Position numbers and translations under genes: made by a program. A stretch of 64,000 bases of DNA from Bacteroidales bacterium (GTDB lineage Bacteria; Bacteroidota; Bacteroidia; Bacteroidales; UBA10428), in assembly GCA_016933335.1 (NCBI GenBank), contig JAFGBD010000009.1:19488-83487 (forward strand), written 5' to 3'. The notes beneath the pieces were generated by a model that was not told the DNA's origin, searched no databases, and worked only from the letters and a program-made list of their open reading frames with translations. Of the stretch, positions 47,421-57,055 are shown piece by piece; position 1 is the stretch's first letter, and each line of letters starts with the position of its first letter.

Positions 47421-50400
47421 TTATTTTACCAGATTGATGTCATCAATATTGGAGACTGATTTTGCTTTTTCCGATATGTAAGAATATATCGTAGGCAGGA
47501 TGTACAGGGTTAAAAGGGTGGAAAGAAACATTCCGCCAACAACTGCCACTCCCATGGATATCCGGCTTTCTGCCCCTGCGCCAATCGCAAGTGCAATGGG
47601 TAAGGTCCCCAGAATGGTTGACATACTGGTCATCAATATTGGTCTGAACCTGGCGACAGCCGCATCCTGTATTGCTTCAAACTTGCTTAGCCCGGCAGCT
47701 TTTCGCTGGTTGGCAAATTCAACCATTAAAATACCGTTTTTTGAAACCAGGCCAATCAGCATGATGATACCTATTTGGCTGAAGATATTTAAGGTATGAT
47801 TGAAATACCAGAGGAAAATAAGTGCTCCGGCAATGGCAAGAGGTACTGTAAACATGATGATCAGGGGATCCCTGAAACTTTCGAACTGGGCGGCCAGTAC
47901 CAGGTAAATAAGGATAAGTGCAAGGATGAATGCAAAAGCAAGGCTGGATGAGCTTTCCTCGTAATCCTGTGAGTCACCTGTCAGGGCTGTGGAAAATGTG
48001 TCGTCAAGTACACGTTTTGCAACGACATCCATCTCTTTGATTCCCTCACCCAGGGTTCTTCCCTTTGAAAGGCCTGCAGATACAGTGGCTGACATATACC
48101 GGTTATAATGATACAGTTGCGGGGGGCTGCTTTCTTCTTTTAATGTGACAAGATTGTCAAGCTGAATCATTTCACCGCTGTTGTTCCTTACATAGATTGA
48201 TTTTAAATCAAGAGGCTCGTTTCTGTTTATTCTTTCCAGCTGACCCAGTATCTGATATTGTTTGCCATTCATAATGAAGTAACCGAACCTTGTGCCGCTT
48301 AATGCCAGCTGCAGCGTCTGGGCGATATTCTGCATCGAAACACCCATCAGGATTGCCTTCTCACGGTTAATGCTGACCCTGATCTCAGGTTTATTAAATT
48401 TCAAATCAAGATCAACAACCTGGAATACTTCGCTTTGCATAGCCTGTGAAATAAATTCAGGCAGTACTTCCTTAAGCTTTTCAAGGTTCTGGGCCTGGAT
48501 GACATATTGTACCGGCAGCCTGCTCCTTCTTCCTCCGAACGTCTGTTGTTGTATGACAAAAGTCCGGGCTGCTGTCATTCTTCTGACTTCTGCCGATAAA
48601 TGCTCGGCAATTTCTTCCTGGGAGCGGTTTCGTTCCTTCCGGGGCTTTAAAATAAGCCTGACAAAGCCGATATTTGATGTTCCCATCCACCCGGGTGATA
48701 CCATAACCATCATTCCTTCTTTTTCAGGAACATTTTTTTGTATCATATCAGACAATTCCATCATGTATTTGTACATGAATTCATACGATGCTCCTTCCGG
48801 ACCTGTTGAATTCACTGAAAGTGCCGAACGGTCTTCAAGCGGGGCCATTTCCGATGGGATTGATATAAACAGCAAAACAATTAATCCAAATGTAAAGAAC
48901 ATGATCAGCAGTGCCATCCAGCGGTGTTTCATGAAGGACTTCAATGACTTCCCGTATCCGTTGATGAGCATTCTGAAAACAGGTTCTGTTTTCCTGTACA
49001 GCCAGTTCTTTTCATGCCTGACTTTCAACACACGGCTTGATAACATGGGAGTTAATGTAAGTGCAACAAATGAAGAAATAATTACAGCACCGGAAATGAC
49101 AATTGAAAATTCCCGGAACAATCTCCCGGTTGTACCCTGAAGAAATACAATGGGTGTAAATACTGCCACAAGGGTTATCGTGGTGGCAATAACTGCAAAA
49201 AAGATTTCAGCAGCTCCTTTCATACCTGCTTCTTTTGGAGCCATTCCCTTTTCAATCTTTGTATAAATATTTTCAAGTACGATAATGGCATCGTCAACCA
49301 CAAGTCCGATGGAAAGCACAATGCCCAGGAGTGTCAGGACATTGATGGTATAACCTGTCAGGTACAGGATGAAAAAGGCCCCTATCAGTGAAACAGGTAT
49401 GGCAATAACAGGTATCAGGGTTGTTCGCCAGTCCCTGAGAAATAAAAATATAATCAGAACGACAAGAAAAAATGCCAGGAAGATGGTTTCTTCCACTTCC
49501 GTGATTGATTTTCTGATATATTGGGTATTGTCAAATCCAATATCTACCCTAATGTCTTCGGGCAGATCCTTTTTAATGATCTCCAGTCTGTGATATACCT
49601 CATCTGCAATATCAATATGATTTGAGCCGGGCTGGGGTATGATGGCATTACCGACCGTCTGGTTGCCGTCTCGAAGCATTCCTGTGCGTTCATTTTCAGG
49701 ACCGATTTCAGCATGCCCGATATCCCTGAATTTCACGACCCTGTTTCCCTCCTGTTTGATGATAAGGTTGTTGAAATCAGAAGGTGTTACCAGTCTTCCC
49801 ACAGTACGAACTGTCAACTCGGTAGCATTGCCCTCAATTCTTCCTGAAGGGAGTTCGATGTTTTCACGGTTCAAAGCATTTAGTATATCGAGGGGAGTGA
49901 TTTCATAAGCCGCAAGCCTGGCCGGGTCCATCCATAGTCTCATGGCAGGTCTTTTACTTCCCCAGACGGCTATACTGCTGACTCCGGGGATCGTTTGCAA
50001 TCTTTCCTTAAAGACATTTTCAGCAAAGTCGCTCAGCTCAATCATTGACCGGTTATTACTCTGAATATTCAGCAACATGATGGGTTCGGCATCGGCATCT
50101 GCCTTGATGATGATAGGAGGTTCGCAGTCTGAAGGAAGCTGACGCCGGGCTGCAGACACCTTATCCCTGACATCATTTGCAGCGGTCTCGAGATCAATAT
50201 TTAGATTAAATTCGACTGTTATCCGGCTTGATCCGTCACGGCTTACGCTGGAAAGGGAACGGATTCCGGCAATGCCGTTTATGGCCTGCTCAAGAGGCTC
50301 GGTTATCTGTGTTTCAATCACATCGGCATTTGCCCCTGTGTAGGTTGTTCTGACTGTAACTATCGGCCGGTCAATGTTGGGAAACTCCCTGACGCCAAGA

Positions 50401-50492
50401 AATGTCATACCTATTGCACCAAACAGGACAATCACAATTGTCATTACTGTTGCCAGTACAGGTCTGCGTATACTCAGTGAAGAAATGCTCAT
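47421..50492 (-). CDS. RND efflux pump inner-membrane transporter
   Basis: A 1,023-residue AcrB/MexB-like proton-driven exporter. Twelve membrane segments are arranged in two halves with large periplasmic loops. The proton-relay pair D400-D401 is in GLVVDDAIIVLENI of the fourth helix. Other family motifs are SISSLSIRRPVLATVMTIV at the start and GLVSKNGILMVEFANQ in the second half. Length is standard, and the gene is intact. It lies 6 bases after the membrane-fusion gene. Substrate range is unknown. Confidence 0.95.
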   Translation of the reverse strand: MSISSLSIRRPVLATVMTIVIVLFGAIGMTFLGVREFPNIDRPIVTVRTTYTGANADVIETQITEPLEQAINGIAGIRSLSSVSRDGSSRITVEFNLNIDLETAANDVRDKVSAARRQLPSDCEPPIIIKADADAEPIMLLNIQSNNRSMIELSDFAENVFKERLQTIPGVSSIAVWGSKRPAMRLWMDPARLAAYEITPLDILNALNRENIELPSGRIEGNATELTVRTVGRLVTPSDFNNLIIKQEGNRVVKFRDIGHAEIGPENERTGMLRDGNQTVGNAIIPQPGSNHIDIADEVYHRLEIIKKDLPEDIRVDIGFDNTQYIRKSITEVEETIFLAFFLVVLIIFLFLRDWRTTLIPVIAIPVSLIGAFFILYLTGYTINVLTLLGIVLSIGLVVDDAIIVLENIYTKIEKGMAPKEAGMKGAAEIFFAVIATTITLVAVFTPIVFLQGTTGRLFREFSIVISGAVIISSFVALTLTPMLSSRVLKVRHEKNWLYRKTEPVFRMLINGYGKSLKSFMKHRWMALLIMFFTFGLIVLLFISIPSEMAPLEDRSALSVNSTGPEGASYEFMYKYMMELSDMIQKNVPEKEGMMVMVSPGWMGTSNIGFVRLILKPRKERNRSQEEIAEHLSAEVRRMTAARTFVIQQQTFGGRRSRLPVQYVIQAQNLEKLKEVLPEFISQAMQSEVFQVVDLDLKFNKPEIRVSINREKAILMGVSMQNIAQTLQLALSGTRFGYFIMNGKQYQILGQLERINRNEPLDLKSIYVRNNSGEMIQLDNLVTLKEESSPPQLYHYNRYMSATVSAGLSKGRTLGEGIKEMDVVAKRVLDDTFSTALTGDSQDYEESSSSLAFAFILALILIYLVLAAQFESFRDPLIIMFTVPLAIAGALIFLWYFNHTLNIFSQIGIIMLIGLVSKNGILMVEFANQRKAAGLSKFEAIQDAAVARFRPILMTSMSTILGTLPIALAIGAGAESRISMGVAVVGGMFLSTLLTLYILPTIYSYISEKAKSVSNIDDINLVK

Positions 50493-50498
50493 GACTGG

Positions 50499-51581
50499 TC
50501 AGTCTTGATTGGTTTTCTGTTCAGGTTCTATAACAACCTGCATATCATTTCTCAGTTGCATGATCCCGCTAACAACGACTGTATCTCCCGGACTGATCCC
50601 CTCCAGTATCTCAATGGTGCCTTCCGTTCGCAAGCCGGTTTTTACCTGTGAAGACCATGCCCTGCCATTCCTGACAATAAAAACCTTTTCTCCTCCGAGT
50701 TCAGGTATGATACATTCAGTTGGCACCTGAAGTGCATCTTCCTTTTCACGGATGACCAGCTCGATTGAAACAAATCTGCCTGGCTGGAGTTCTTCATTCC
50801 GGTTATCATAAACAGCCCGAAGTGCAATGGTACGGGTTTTGGTGTCAATTCCTGGTTCTACTGCGTAGACTCTTGCATGATAAGTGGTCACCGCATCTTC
50901 CAGCCGGAAGGTAAGGTTTGTTCCTGGTTTTACCATACCGGCATAACGTTCGGGAATTGAAAAGTCTATTTTCAGTGGCCGGATTTTTACCAGTCTGGCA
51001 ATGAATGTGGATGAGGTTACAAAAGCCCCTTCGCTGACATACCGCAAACCGATAATACCATCAAAGGGTGCATGTATTTCTGTTTCTGCTATCCGTGCGA
51101 GCAGTATCTCAATCTCAGCTTCAATTCCCTGTAGATCAGTTTTTAACTGGTCATAAGACTCCTGGCTGACTGCTTCCTTATCCAGTAAAACCTTTTGTCG
51201 TTCTGCTTTTTCCATCGCGAGTTTTTTCTGAATTTCAAGCTTCCCTGATTCTGCTTTCAGCTCATCATCATTCAGTTTGGCCAGCAGTTGTCCTTTTTTA
51301 ACATGAGCACCTTCTGTAAAATAAATAGCTGTGATTTTACCTGATGTTTCAAACGCCAGATCAACTTCTTCATCAGCCAGCAGGCTGCCTGAAGCTTTGA
51401 TGATCTCCCTGAGCCTGCCTGGGTTTGCGACCACGGTTCTTACCATGGTCGATGTTTGTCCTGCCTGATTCTGTCTTGATCTGTCTCTGTTATTCAGGCT
51501 TTTTAATTTCGGGAATACCAGTATTGAAGCAACTATGATTCCTGCCAGTATCCAGATGACGGTTTTGACTTTTTTATTCAT
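50499..51581 (-). CDS. RND efflux membrane-fusion (periplasmic adaptor) subunit
   Basis: A 360-residue AcrA/HlyD-like adaptor anchored by one N-terminal helix (about 5-24). The lipoyl-like half-motifs are at DLAFETSGKITAIYFTEGAHVKKGQLLAKLND and IHAPFDGIIGLRYVSEGAFV, flanking a short coiled-coil hairpin; the beta-barrel follows (RPLKIDFSIPERYAGMVKPG). First gene of the operon with pump and channel. An inverted repeat next to a -7-like box lies about 105-130 bases upstream. Confidence 0.93.
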   Translation of the reverse strand: MNKKVKTVIWILAGIIVASILVFPKLKSLNNRDRSRQNQAGQTSTMVRTVVANPGRLREIIKASGSLLADEEVDLAFETSGKITAIYFTEGAHVKKGQLLAKLNDDELKAESGKLEIQKKLAMEKAERQKVLLDKEAVSQESYDQLKTDLQGIEAEIEILLARIAETEIHAPFDGIIGLRYVSEGAFVTSSTFIARLVKIRPLKIDFSIPERYAGMVKPGTNLTFRLEDAVTTYHARVYAVEPGIDTKTRTIALRAVYDNRNEELQPGRFVSIELVIREKEDALQVPTECIIPELGGEKVFIVRNGRAWSSQVKTGLRTEGTIEILEGISPGDTVVVSGIMQLRNDMQVVIEPEQKTNQD

Positions 51582-51685
51582 ATTAATCCGGTGTCACTAT
51601 TCAACATATAATAATAAACCCTAATTACTTTATAGCCGTTATTCTGTCTTAAGCTGGAATTTTATACCCCATTAAATCGGGTGTG

Positions 51686-51711
51686 TAAAGGTAATAACTA
51701 ATTATATTAGT
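51686..51711 (-). promoter_or_regulatory. Candidate promoter and operator of the RND efflux operon
   Basis: On the minus strand TACCTTTA (51686-51693) approximates the TAnnTTTG -7 box. Just upstream of it, ACTAAT-TAT-ATTAGT (51697-51711) is a perfect 6-bp inverted repeat with 3-base spacer. A repressor bound there would overlap the spacer of the promoter. No local regulator gene is adjacent. Confidence 0.35.
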
Positions 51712-51773
51712 AGTTCATATGAAACTCATAAACATTCAGGATTTAAAACAGCCGGACAGACAAAAAGTTTTAA

Positions 51774-52376
51774 TCAGAGAATATTGTTTACTTTTTTTAG
51801 CTTCATGACTGCAATAAAGCTATGCGCCTTTGTATATTCCTGAATACTGAAACCTGAATTTTCAGCAAAACCTTTTATTTGCTTATAGGTAAAAAGCCTG
51901 ATTTTTATTGAATGTAGTATTCTATGGTAAAGCCAGTATAAATATCCTGTAAGACTTTTTATTGGAAAATGAAGTACTGCTATACCTCCTGTATTAAGGT
52001 GTTTATTGAAATTATCAAATATATCAGTATGATTACTGCAGAATTCGAGAACCCCATTTGAGGTAATTTTATCAAACTTCTGTTTTAAATCAAAATGTTC
52101 GAGATCCGCAACCTCTGCTTTTATACCTCTTTCAACAGCCACATCAATCATGCTTTTACTGATGTCTATGCCATATACATTACAGTTGTTTTTCATTAAA
52201 ATGATTGCGTCAGAACCAGATCCGCATCCTGCATCCAGAATGTTCTCATTGGGCATTGGATTTAGTAAATCAAATACCACTTTTCTTTCTTTTTCACGCA
52301 ATTTGCCTAAATAACCGGTGGTAATCTTTTTCTGATAACCCTGGGCAACTTTGTCATAATAATGTGGGATTTTCAT
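51774..52376 (-). CDS. Class I SAM-dependent methyltransferase
   Basis: A 200-residue cytoplasmic methyltransferase. The SAM-binding glycine motif LDAGCGSGSDA is at about residues 47-57, the acidic motif II follows at VYGIDIS, and a later motif EVADLEHFDL. The core fold is complete and short. The C-terminal part carries a hydrophobic segment (about 145-160) and ends in a small Lys-rich tail. Substrate cannot be inferred. ATG 52376 is the first start; a short in-frame extension exists only to a stop 13 codons upstream. Confidence 0.85.
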   Translation of the reverse strand: MKIPHYYDKVAQGYQKKITTGYLGKLREKERKVVFDLLNPMPNENILDAGCGSGSDAIILMKNNCNVYGIDISKSMIDVAVERGIKAEVADLEHFDLKQKFDKITSNGVLEFCSNHTDIFDNFNKHLNTGGIAVLHFPIKSLTGYLYWLYHRILHSIKIRLFTYKQIKGFAENSGFSIQEYTKAHSFIAVMKLKKVNNIL

Positions 52377-52407
52377 CTGTTTATAAAGTCTGTCGAATTC
52401 GTAATTC

Positions 52408-52512
52408 TCAGGCCATCACTATTACCTGGCAACTGGAATGTTTCAGCAAAATACACAATACAAACAATAAAGCAAAATACAATAGCGGTTTCTTTTTTTT
52501 GTTATAATGCAT
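52408..52512 (-). CDS. Possible 34-residue membrane or signal peptide upstream of the methyltransferase
   Basis: ATG at 52512 opens a 34-codon frame ending in TGA at 52408, 31 bases before the methyltransferase start. The peptide is MHYNKKKK, then a hydrophobic run (LLYFALLFVLCILL), then KHSSCQVIVMA. The basic N-terminus and hydrophobic core are protein-like. A -7-like TATATTCG lies about 10 bases upstream. It may be a small membrane protein, a leader, or the front end of a lost lipoprotein. Confidence 0.35.
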   Translation of the reverse strand: MHYNKKKKPLLYFALLFVLCILLKHSSCQVIVMA

Positions 52513-52952
52513 TTAAGTACGAATATAGTATATTAAAAAAAAATCGCATTTGATTTCTTGATTTCGGTGTTCATTTTGTTAAATCTTTCCCGTACTTTAT
52601 GTCCTGAAATCCTCAATAATCAACTGGTTACTAATCTCTCTTAAACCAAACCGTCCTTCTGTAAAAGGACAGCTATCATTAAAATGAGATACAATTGTAC
52701 CGTCGCAAAAGAAAAGGATCCGCTGATTCGTTGACGATGATCTGTATTTTTCCTTTTTTGAATGATGATCACCTGATTTCAGTTAAATCCTGTGAATTAT
52801 GTGTTTGTATTTTCACCAACAGGTCAGTATTGACATGAAAGGATTAGCCCGTATTGTTAACGGATGTTTCCGGTGTTAAATAATAGCACCCCTATTTATT
52901 TCATTTCATTTGAAAAATAGCTAATATTACATAATCAAGCCTTAATTTTAAG
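52513..52952 (+). other. Non-coding gap before the hybrid kinase
   Basis: This 440-base stretch has no convincing gene. It holds one weak hairpin, GTCCTT-6-AAGGAC (52653-52670), without a T-run, and a 14-codon frame starting at about 52837 (MKGLARIVNGCFRC) that I do not call. It must contain the promoter of the kinase, but no good TAnnTTTG/TTTG pair is visible. Confidence 0.5.
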
Positions 52953-54929
52953 ATGAAAGGAAAGACAGAAGATTCAAAACAAAATAACTCTGCTGCTAAG
53001 AAATCTGAACAACTGACTGTAGAATCTTCGATTTTTAAGTTTATGGCTGAGAATTCAAAGGACTTTATTTTTTTATTTGATGGTAACGGAAAGTGTTTGT
53101 ATGCGAATCCTTGTGCATTGGATACTTTCGGGTATACTCAAAATGACCTAGGACTGATAGATATCCTGAAGTTTGTCCATCCCGGGGACAGAGAGCGCCT
53201 GAAGAAAGAAACCGGCTTGTCAGAGGCTGACAGGGAAACGCATTCAAGATATGAGTTTTCAGTAAATGTGAAGACCGGTGAAGTACTTCTTGTTGAAGGT
53301 ATTTACAGAAGAGAATATAGTAATAAAGGAGACCTGTTAAGAACGCTGGTATATTGCAGAGACATTACCAATTCTATAGATGGCCTTGATAAAATCCCAG
53401 AAAGAGCAGAAAATCTCAGAAATATCTTCAATTCATCTCCTGAGGCAATTATTATTACAGCTTCGGACCTGAAATTTATCGACTGCAACAATGAAGTATT
53501 AAATCTTTTTGGCTTCGAAAAAAATGAAATGCTTCGAATTGATTATTCGAAACTGGTTGACAAGGATAATGAGGCAAAGTTCGTAATTGCTTTGAATAAA
53601 CTGAAATTACAGGGATTTGTCAGAAACGAGGAGATTGAGTTTATTAAGAAAAACAAGGATCGCTTCTATGGGCTTGTTTCAGGTAATGCAGTCAAGGATA
53701 AAAATGAACATCCTGAATACTATATTATTGTCTTTCAGAATATCTCACGTTTCAAAAAAGCTGAGCATGAGCTTATACAGGCAAAGGAGAAAGCAGAAGA
53801 ATCCGATAAACTTAAGTCTGCATTTCTTGCAAATATGAGCCATGAAATTCGTACGCCAATGAATGCAATCATAGGTTTTAGTGAATTACTTGCCGATCCC
53901 TCGCTGGACACTCCCGATATCAGTCTTTATACCGGCGTAATAAAAGAAAGGTGCAATAATCTGCTGCAAATTGTAAATGATATTCTTGATATTTCGCGTA
54001 TTGAAGCCAACCAGATTGAACTGAAAGAAAATACCTTTTCGCTGAATGCATTGATTGAAGAGCTGTATATTGAATATGCCCAGAAACTCATTAATGAAAA
54101 CAAATTTCAGATTGTCCTGAATATTTCAAAAGGTGCCGGAGATAAGCAATGCATTATTTATGCGGATCAGGTCAGATTAAAACAGATTTTATGTAATCTG
54201 CTGGACAATGCCATCAAATTTACCAAGACCGGTGAGATTGAATTTGGATATAAAGCTGTTAATAACGATAATCTTGAGTTTTTTGTCAGGGATACCGGTA
54301 TTGGGATACATCCGGATAAGCATCATATCATTTTTGAAAGGTTCAGGCAGATCGATGAATCACTTGACAGGGAATACGGAGGAAATGGATTAGGACTTGC
54401 CATTTGCAAGGCATTTGTTGAGCTTATGGGGGGGGACATCTGGCTGAAGTCTGAGATAGAAAAGGGTACAACCTTCTTTTTCACAATACCACAAAAAAGG
54501 AATCAGGAAGAACAGGAAATCAATATTCCTGAATCCAAACTCATCAATTACAAATGGAAAAATAAACGCATCATGCTGGTTGAGGATGATGTATCAACCC
54601 TGACTTTTATGCAGGTGCTTTTTAAGCTGACTCAGGCTGATCTTGTATTTGTAACAAAGGGTCAGGAAGCAGTTGACATGTTCATGAATGACAGAAGTTT
54701 TGATCTCATATTAATGGATGTGCAGTTACCCGATATTAACGGACTTGAAGTTACGAAGATGATCAAAAGCATAGACAGGAACATACCCGTTATTGCCCAG
54801 ACTGCCTATGCCATGCAGGGTGATGAGATGAAATGCCTTCAGTCTGGTTGCGATGATTACATTTCCAAGCCAATTGATATTTCAGATCTGTTTTTTAAAA
54901 TTGAAAAGCTTCTGGGAAAAAAAAATTAA
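52953..54929 (+). CDS. PAS-domain hybrid histidine kinase with receiver
   Basis: A 658-residue cytoplasmic sensor kinase with no membrane segment. Two PAS domains (about 25-145 and 148-270) precede HisKA with H297 in NMSHEIRTPMNAIIGFSEL, HATPase (about 395-515, with DTGIGI and GNGLGLAICKAFVELMGG), and a C-terminal receiver with D589 in LILMDVQLPDINGL. All kinase and receiver motifs are intact. There is no output domain and no adjacent response regulator, so it must pass phosphate to an unlinked protein or act alone. Its signal is unknown; PAS domains could bind a redox, light or metabolite cue. Confidence 0.92.
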   Translation: MKGKTEDSKQNNSAAKKSEQLTVESSIFKFMAENSKDFIFLFDGNGKCLYANPCALDTFGYTQNDLGLIDILKFVHPGDRERLKKETGLSEADRETHSRYEFSVNVKTGEVLLVEGIYRREYSNKGDLLRTLVYCRDITNSIDGLDKIPERAENLRNIFNSSPEAIIITASDLKFIDCNNEVLNLFGFEKNEMLRIDYSKLVDKDNEAKFVIALNKLKLQGFVRNEEIEFIKKNKDRFYGLVSGNAVKDKNEHPEYYIIVFQNISRFKKAEHELIQAKEKAEESDKLKSAFLANMSHEIRTPMNAIIGFSELLADPSLDTPDISLYTGVIKERCNNLLQIVNDILDISRIEANQIELKENTFSLNALIEELYIEYAQKLINENKFQIVLNISKGAGDKQCIIYADQVRLKQILCNLLDNAIKFTKTGEIEFGYKAVNNDNLEFFVRDTGIGIHPDKHHIIFERFRQIDESLDREYGGNGLGLAICKAFVELMGGDIWLKSEIEKGTTFFFTIPQKRNQEEQEINIPESKLINYKWKNKRIMLVEDDVSTLTFMQVLFKLTQADLVFVTKGQEAVDMFMNDRSFDLILMDVQLPDINGLEVTKMIKSIDRNIPVIAQTAYAMQGDEMKCLQSGCDDYISKPIDISDLFFKIEKLLGKKN

Positions 54930-54942
54930 AGACCTCCCCGGA

Positions 54943-56169
54943 TTATTTCATCTGAATAATGGTTTTTTTAATGATTTCAATGGCTTCTCTCAGCTGAGTT
55001 TCATTGATTATCAATGGTGGTGCAAAACGGATAATATGATCGTGCGTAGGTTTTGCAAGCAAGCCATTGTCTTTCATTACCACACAAACATCCCAGGCTG
55101 TTTTCCCCCTGGTTGGTTTGATAACAACTGCATTTAAAAGACCTTTGCCCCTGACATGCTCAACCATTTCAGATTTTGATTCGAGCGTTTTCATTTCTTC
55201 CCTGAAAATTTTACCCATTTTATAAGCATTTTCAGCAAGTTTTTCTTCCTTTATCACTTCAAGGGCCGCGATACCGACTTTTGAAGCTACCGGATTGCCT
55301 CCGAAGGTGGAACCATGTTCTCCCGGCTTGATGCATAGCATGATTTCATCGTCAGCAAGAGCCGCTGAAACAGGATACAACCCTCCTGAAAGCGCTTTGC
55401 CCAAAATAAGGATATCCGGTCGTACACCTTCATAATCACAAGCCAGCAGACGACCTGTCCTTCCCAATCCGGTTTGTACCTCATCAGCAATGAACAGAAC
55501 ATTGTTATCCCTGCAAAGATCAAAAGCAGCCTTCAGATATCCATCGTCAGGAACAAAAACACCTGCTTCACCCTGGATTGGTTCAACAATGAAACCTGCA
55601 ACATGGGGGTCTGTAATTTCCTTTTTCAGCGCTTCAATATCATTATACGGGATTTTAACAAATCCGGGTGTATAGGGACCATAATCAGCGTATGAATCAG
55701 GATCTGTCGACATGGATATGACTGTTATGGTTCTTCCATGAAAATTACCTTCACATACAATAATTTTAGCCTTGTTTTCAGGGATTCCTTTCTTTTTGTA
55801 TGCCCATTTACGGCATAATTTCAATGCTGTCTCATCACCTTCTGCACCGGTGTTCATGGGTAAGACCTTGTCATAACCAAAATAACGGGTAATATATTGT
55901 TCATAATCACCAAGACAATTATTATAGAATGCCCTTGATGTAAGTGTCAGTTTTTGCGATTGTTCAACAAGGGCTTCAACTATTTTAGGATGGCAATGTC
56001 CCTGGTTTACAGCAGAATAGGCTGAAAGAAAATCGAAATACTTTTTACCTTCGACGTCCCACATAAATATACCGCTGCCTTTTTCCAATACTGCCGGAAG
56101 AGGATGGTAATTATGGGCTCCAAATTGCTCTTCCTTCTTCATGTAGTCAATACTCGTCAATTTTGTCAT
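54943..56169 (-). CDS. rocD: Ornithine aminotransferase
   Basis: Converts ornithine and 2-oxoglutarate to glutamate semialdehyde and glutamate, linking arginine breakdown with proline/glutamate. The 408-residue length is typical. PLP-binding K258 is in [12 protein letters not shown]229 in [14 protein letters not shown] contacts the cofactor, and [20 protein letters not shown] and STFGGNPVA are ornithine-aminotransferase blocks. It is convergent with the kinase gene. A -7 box lies upstream. Acetylornithine aminotransferase is less likely because no arg genes are near and the N-terminus matches RocD. Confidence 0.93.
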   Translation of the reverse strand: MTKLTSIDYMKKEEQFGAHNYHPLPAVLEKGSGIFMWDVEGKKYFDFLSAYSAVNQGHCHPKIVEALVEQSQKLTLTSRAFYNNCLGDYEQYITRYFGYDKVLPMNTGAEGDETALKLCRKWAYKKKGIPENKAKIIVCEGNFHGRTITVISMSTDPDSYADYGPYTPGFVKIPYNDIEALKKEITDPHVAGFIVEPIQGEAGVFVPDDGYLKAAFDLCRDNNVLFIADEVQTGLGRTGRLLACDYEGVRPDILILGKALSGGLYPVSAALADDEIMLCIKPGEHGSTFGGNPVASKVGIAALEVIKEEKLAENAYKMGKIFREEMKTLESKSEMVEHVRGKGLLNAVVIKPTRGKTAWDVCVVMKDNGLLAKPTHDHIIRFAPPLIINETQLREAIEIIKKTIIQMK

Positions 56170-56202
56170 ATTATGTTATATTATCATTAATGAATTAATT
56201 TA

Positions 56203-56210
56203 CAAATGTA
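56203..56210 (-). promoter_or_regulatory. Candidate -7 box for rocD
   Basis: On the minus strand TACATTTG matches TAnnTTTG and lies 33 bases before the rocD ATG. A TTTG occurs upstream but at only 13 bases spacing, so the -33 element is uncertain. Confidence 0.35.
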
Positions 56211-56426
56211 TTGAATTTTTATACAAATTAAATATGATAAAAAACAGGTTTTATACTGATAATTACAATCAGGATCTTTATGATCTCTTTATTATCTGCA
56301 TTTTTAACAAATTTACAATATTTTAAAAGCTGCTCAGATATCAGATCAGATATTAATACATTCTGCAAAGCTGGCTTGTAATGAGTTCATTGTATATCTT
56401 TACCGGTAAATTCTAACATACACATT

Positions 56427-56999
56427 ATGATACATCCTTTAATAAGTAAACGACGGAGTCCGGTTTTATTTTCAGGCAGGAGTATTTCAAGAGAAGATTT
56501 GATTGACATATTTGAAGCTGCACGATGGGCTCCATCATCTAACAACCAGCAGCCCTGGAGATATATTATTGCCACCAGGGAAACTCCTGATGAGCATTCA
56601 GGATTACTTTCATGTCTTTCAGAAGGTAACATATTGTGGGCTAAGTTTGCACCTGTTCTGGGTATAAGCATTGCAGAATCGATTTCCACCTATAAAAACA
56701 GGAAAAACAGATTTGCAAGACATGATGTTGGTTTATCCATGGCATTTCTCATTATTCAGGCCATGTCTTCAGGTATCTATACCCATGTCATGGGCGGATT
56801 TGATCCGGAACTGGCAATAGAAAGCCTTTCTATTCCTGAAAGGTTTGAACCGGTTGCCATGTTTGCATTGGGTTATCCGGCCGAAAATGTCATGGAATTT
56901 CCACGTGATTTAATCGACCGTGAAAAGAAAGAAAGGTCAAGAAAAAATATCAGCGAGATTCTGTATTATGGTAAATGGCAGCGCAGTTATAACATATAG
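56427..56999 (+). CDS. Nitroreductase-family flavoprotein
   Basis: A 190-residue FMN-dependent oxidoreductase. The N-terminal RRSPVLFSGRSISREDL and the FMN-contacting AARWAPSSNNQQPWRY (about 31-46) are family hallmarks. HDVGLSMAFLIIQA and FALGYPAE mark the dimer core and C-terminal region. The native substrate is unknown; members reduce nitro compounds, quinones or enones. It is monocistronic between divergent and convergent neighbours, with a TATCTTTA box (about 56393) before it. Confidence 0.9.
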   Translation: MIHPLISKRRSPVLFSGRSISREDLIDIFEAARWAPSSNNQQPWRYIIATRETPDEHSGLLSCLSEGNILWAKFAPVLGISIAESISTYKNRKNRFARHDVGLSMAFLIIQAMSSGIYTHVMGGFDPELAIESLSIPERFEPVAMFALGYPAENVMEFPRDLIDREKKERSRKNISEILYYGKWQRSYNI

Positions 57000-57055
57000 A
57001 TTTATGGTTAAAACCTTTTTTTCAGATAGACAATATGAATATCCTTTATGAAGGA

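Noticed and set aside
48292..49140. 282-codon plus-strand open frame opposite the RND pump
   Set aside because: Antisense to an intact, well-conserved pump gene; no family features or signal.
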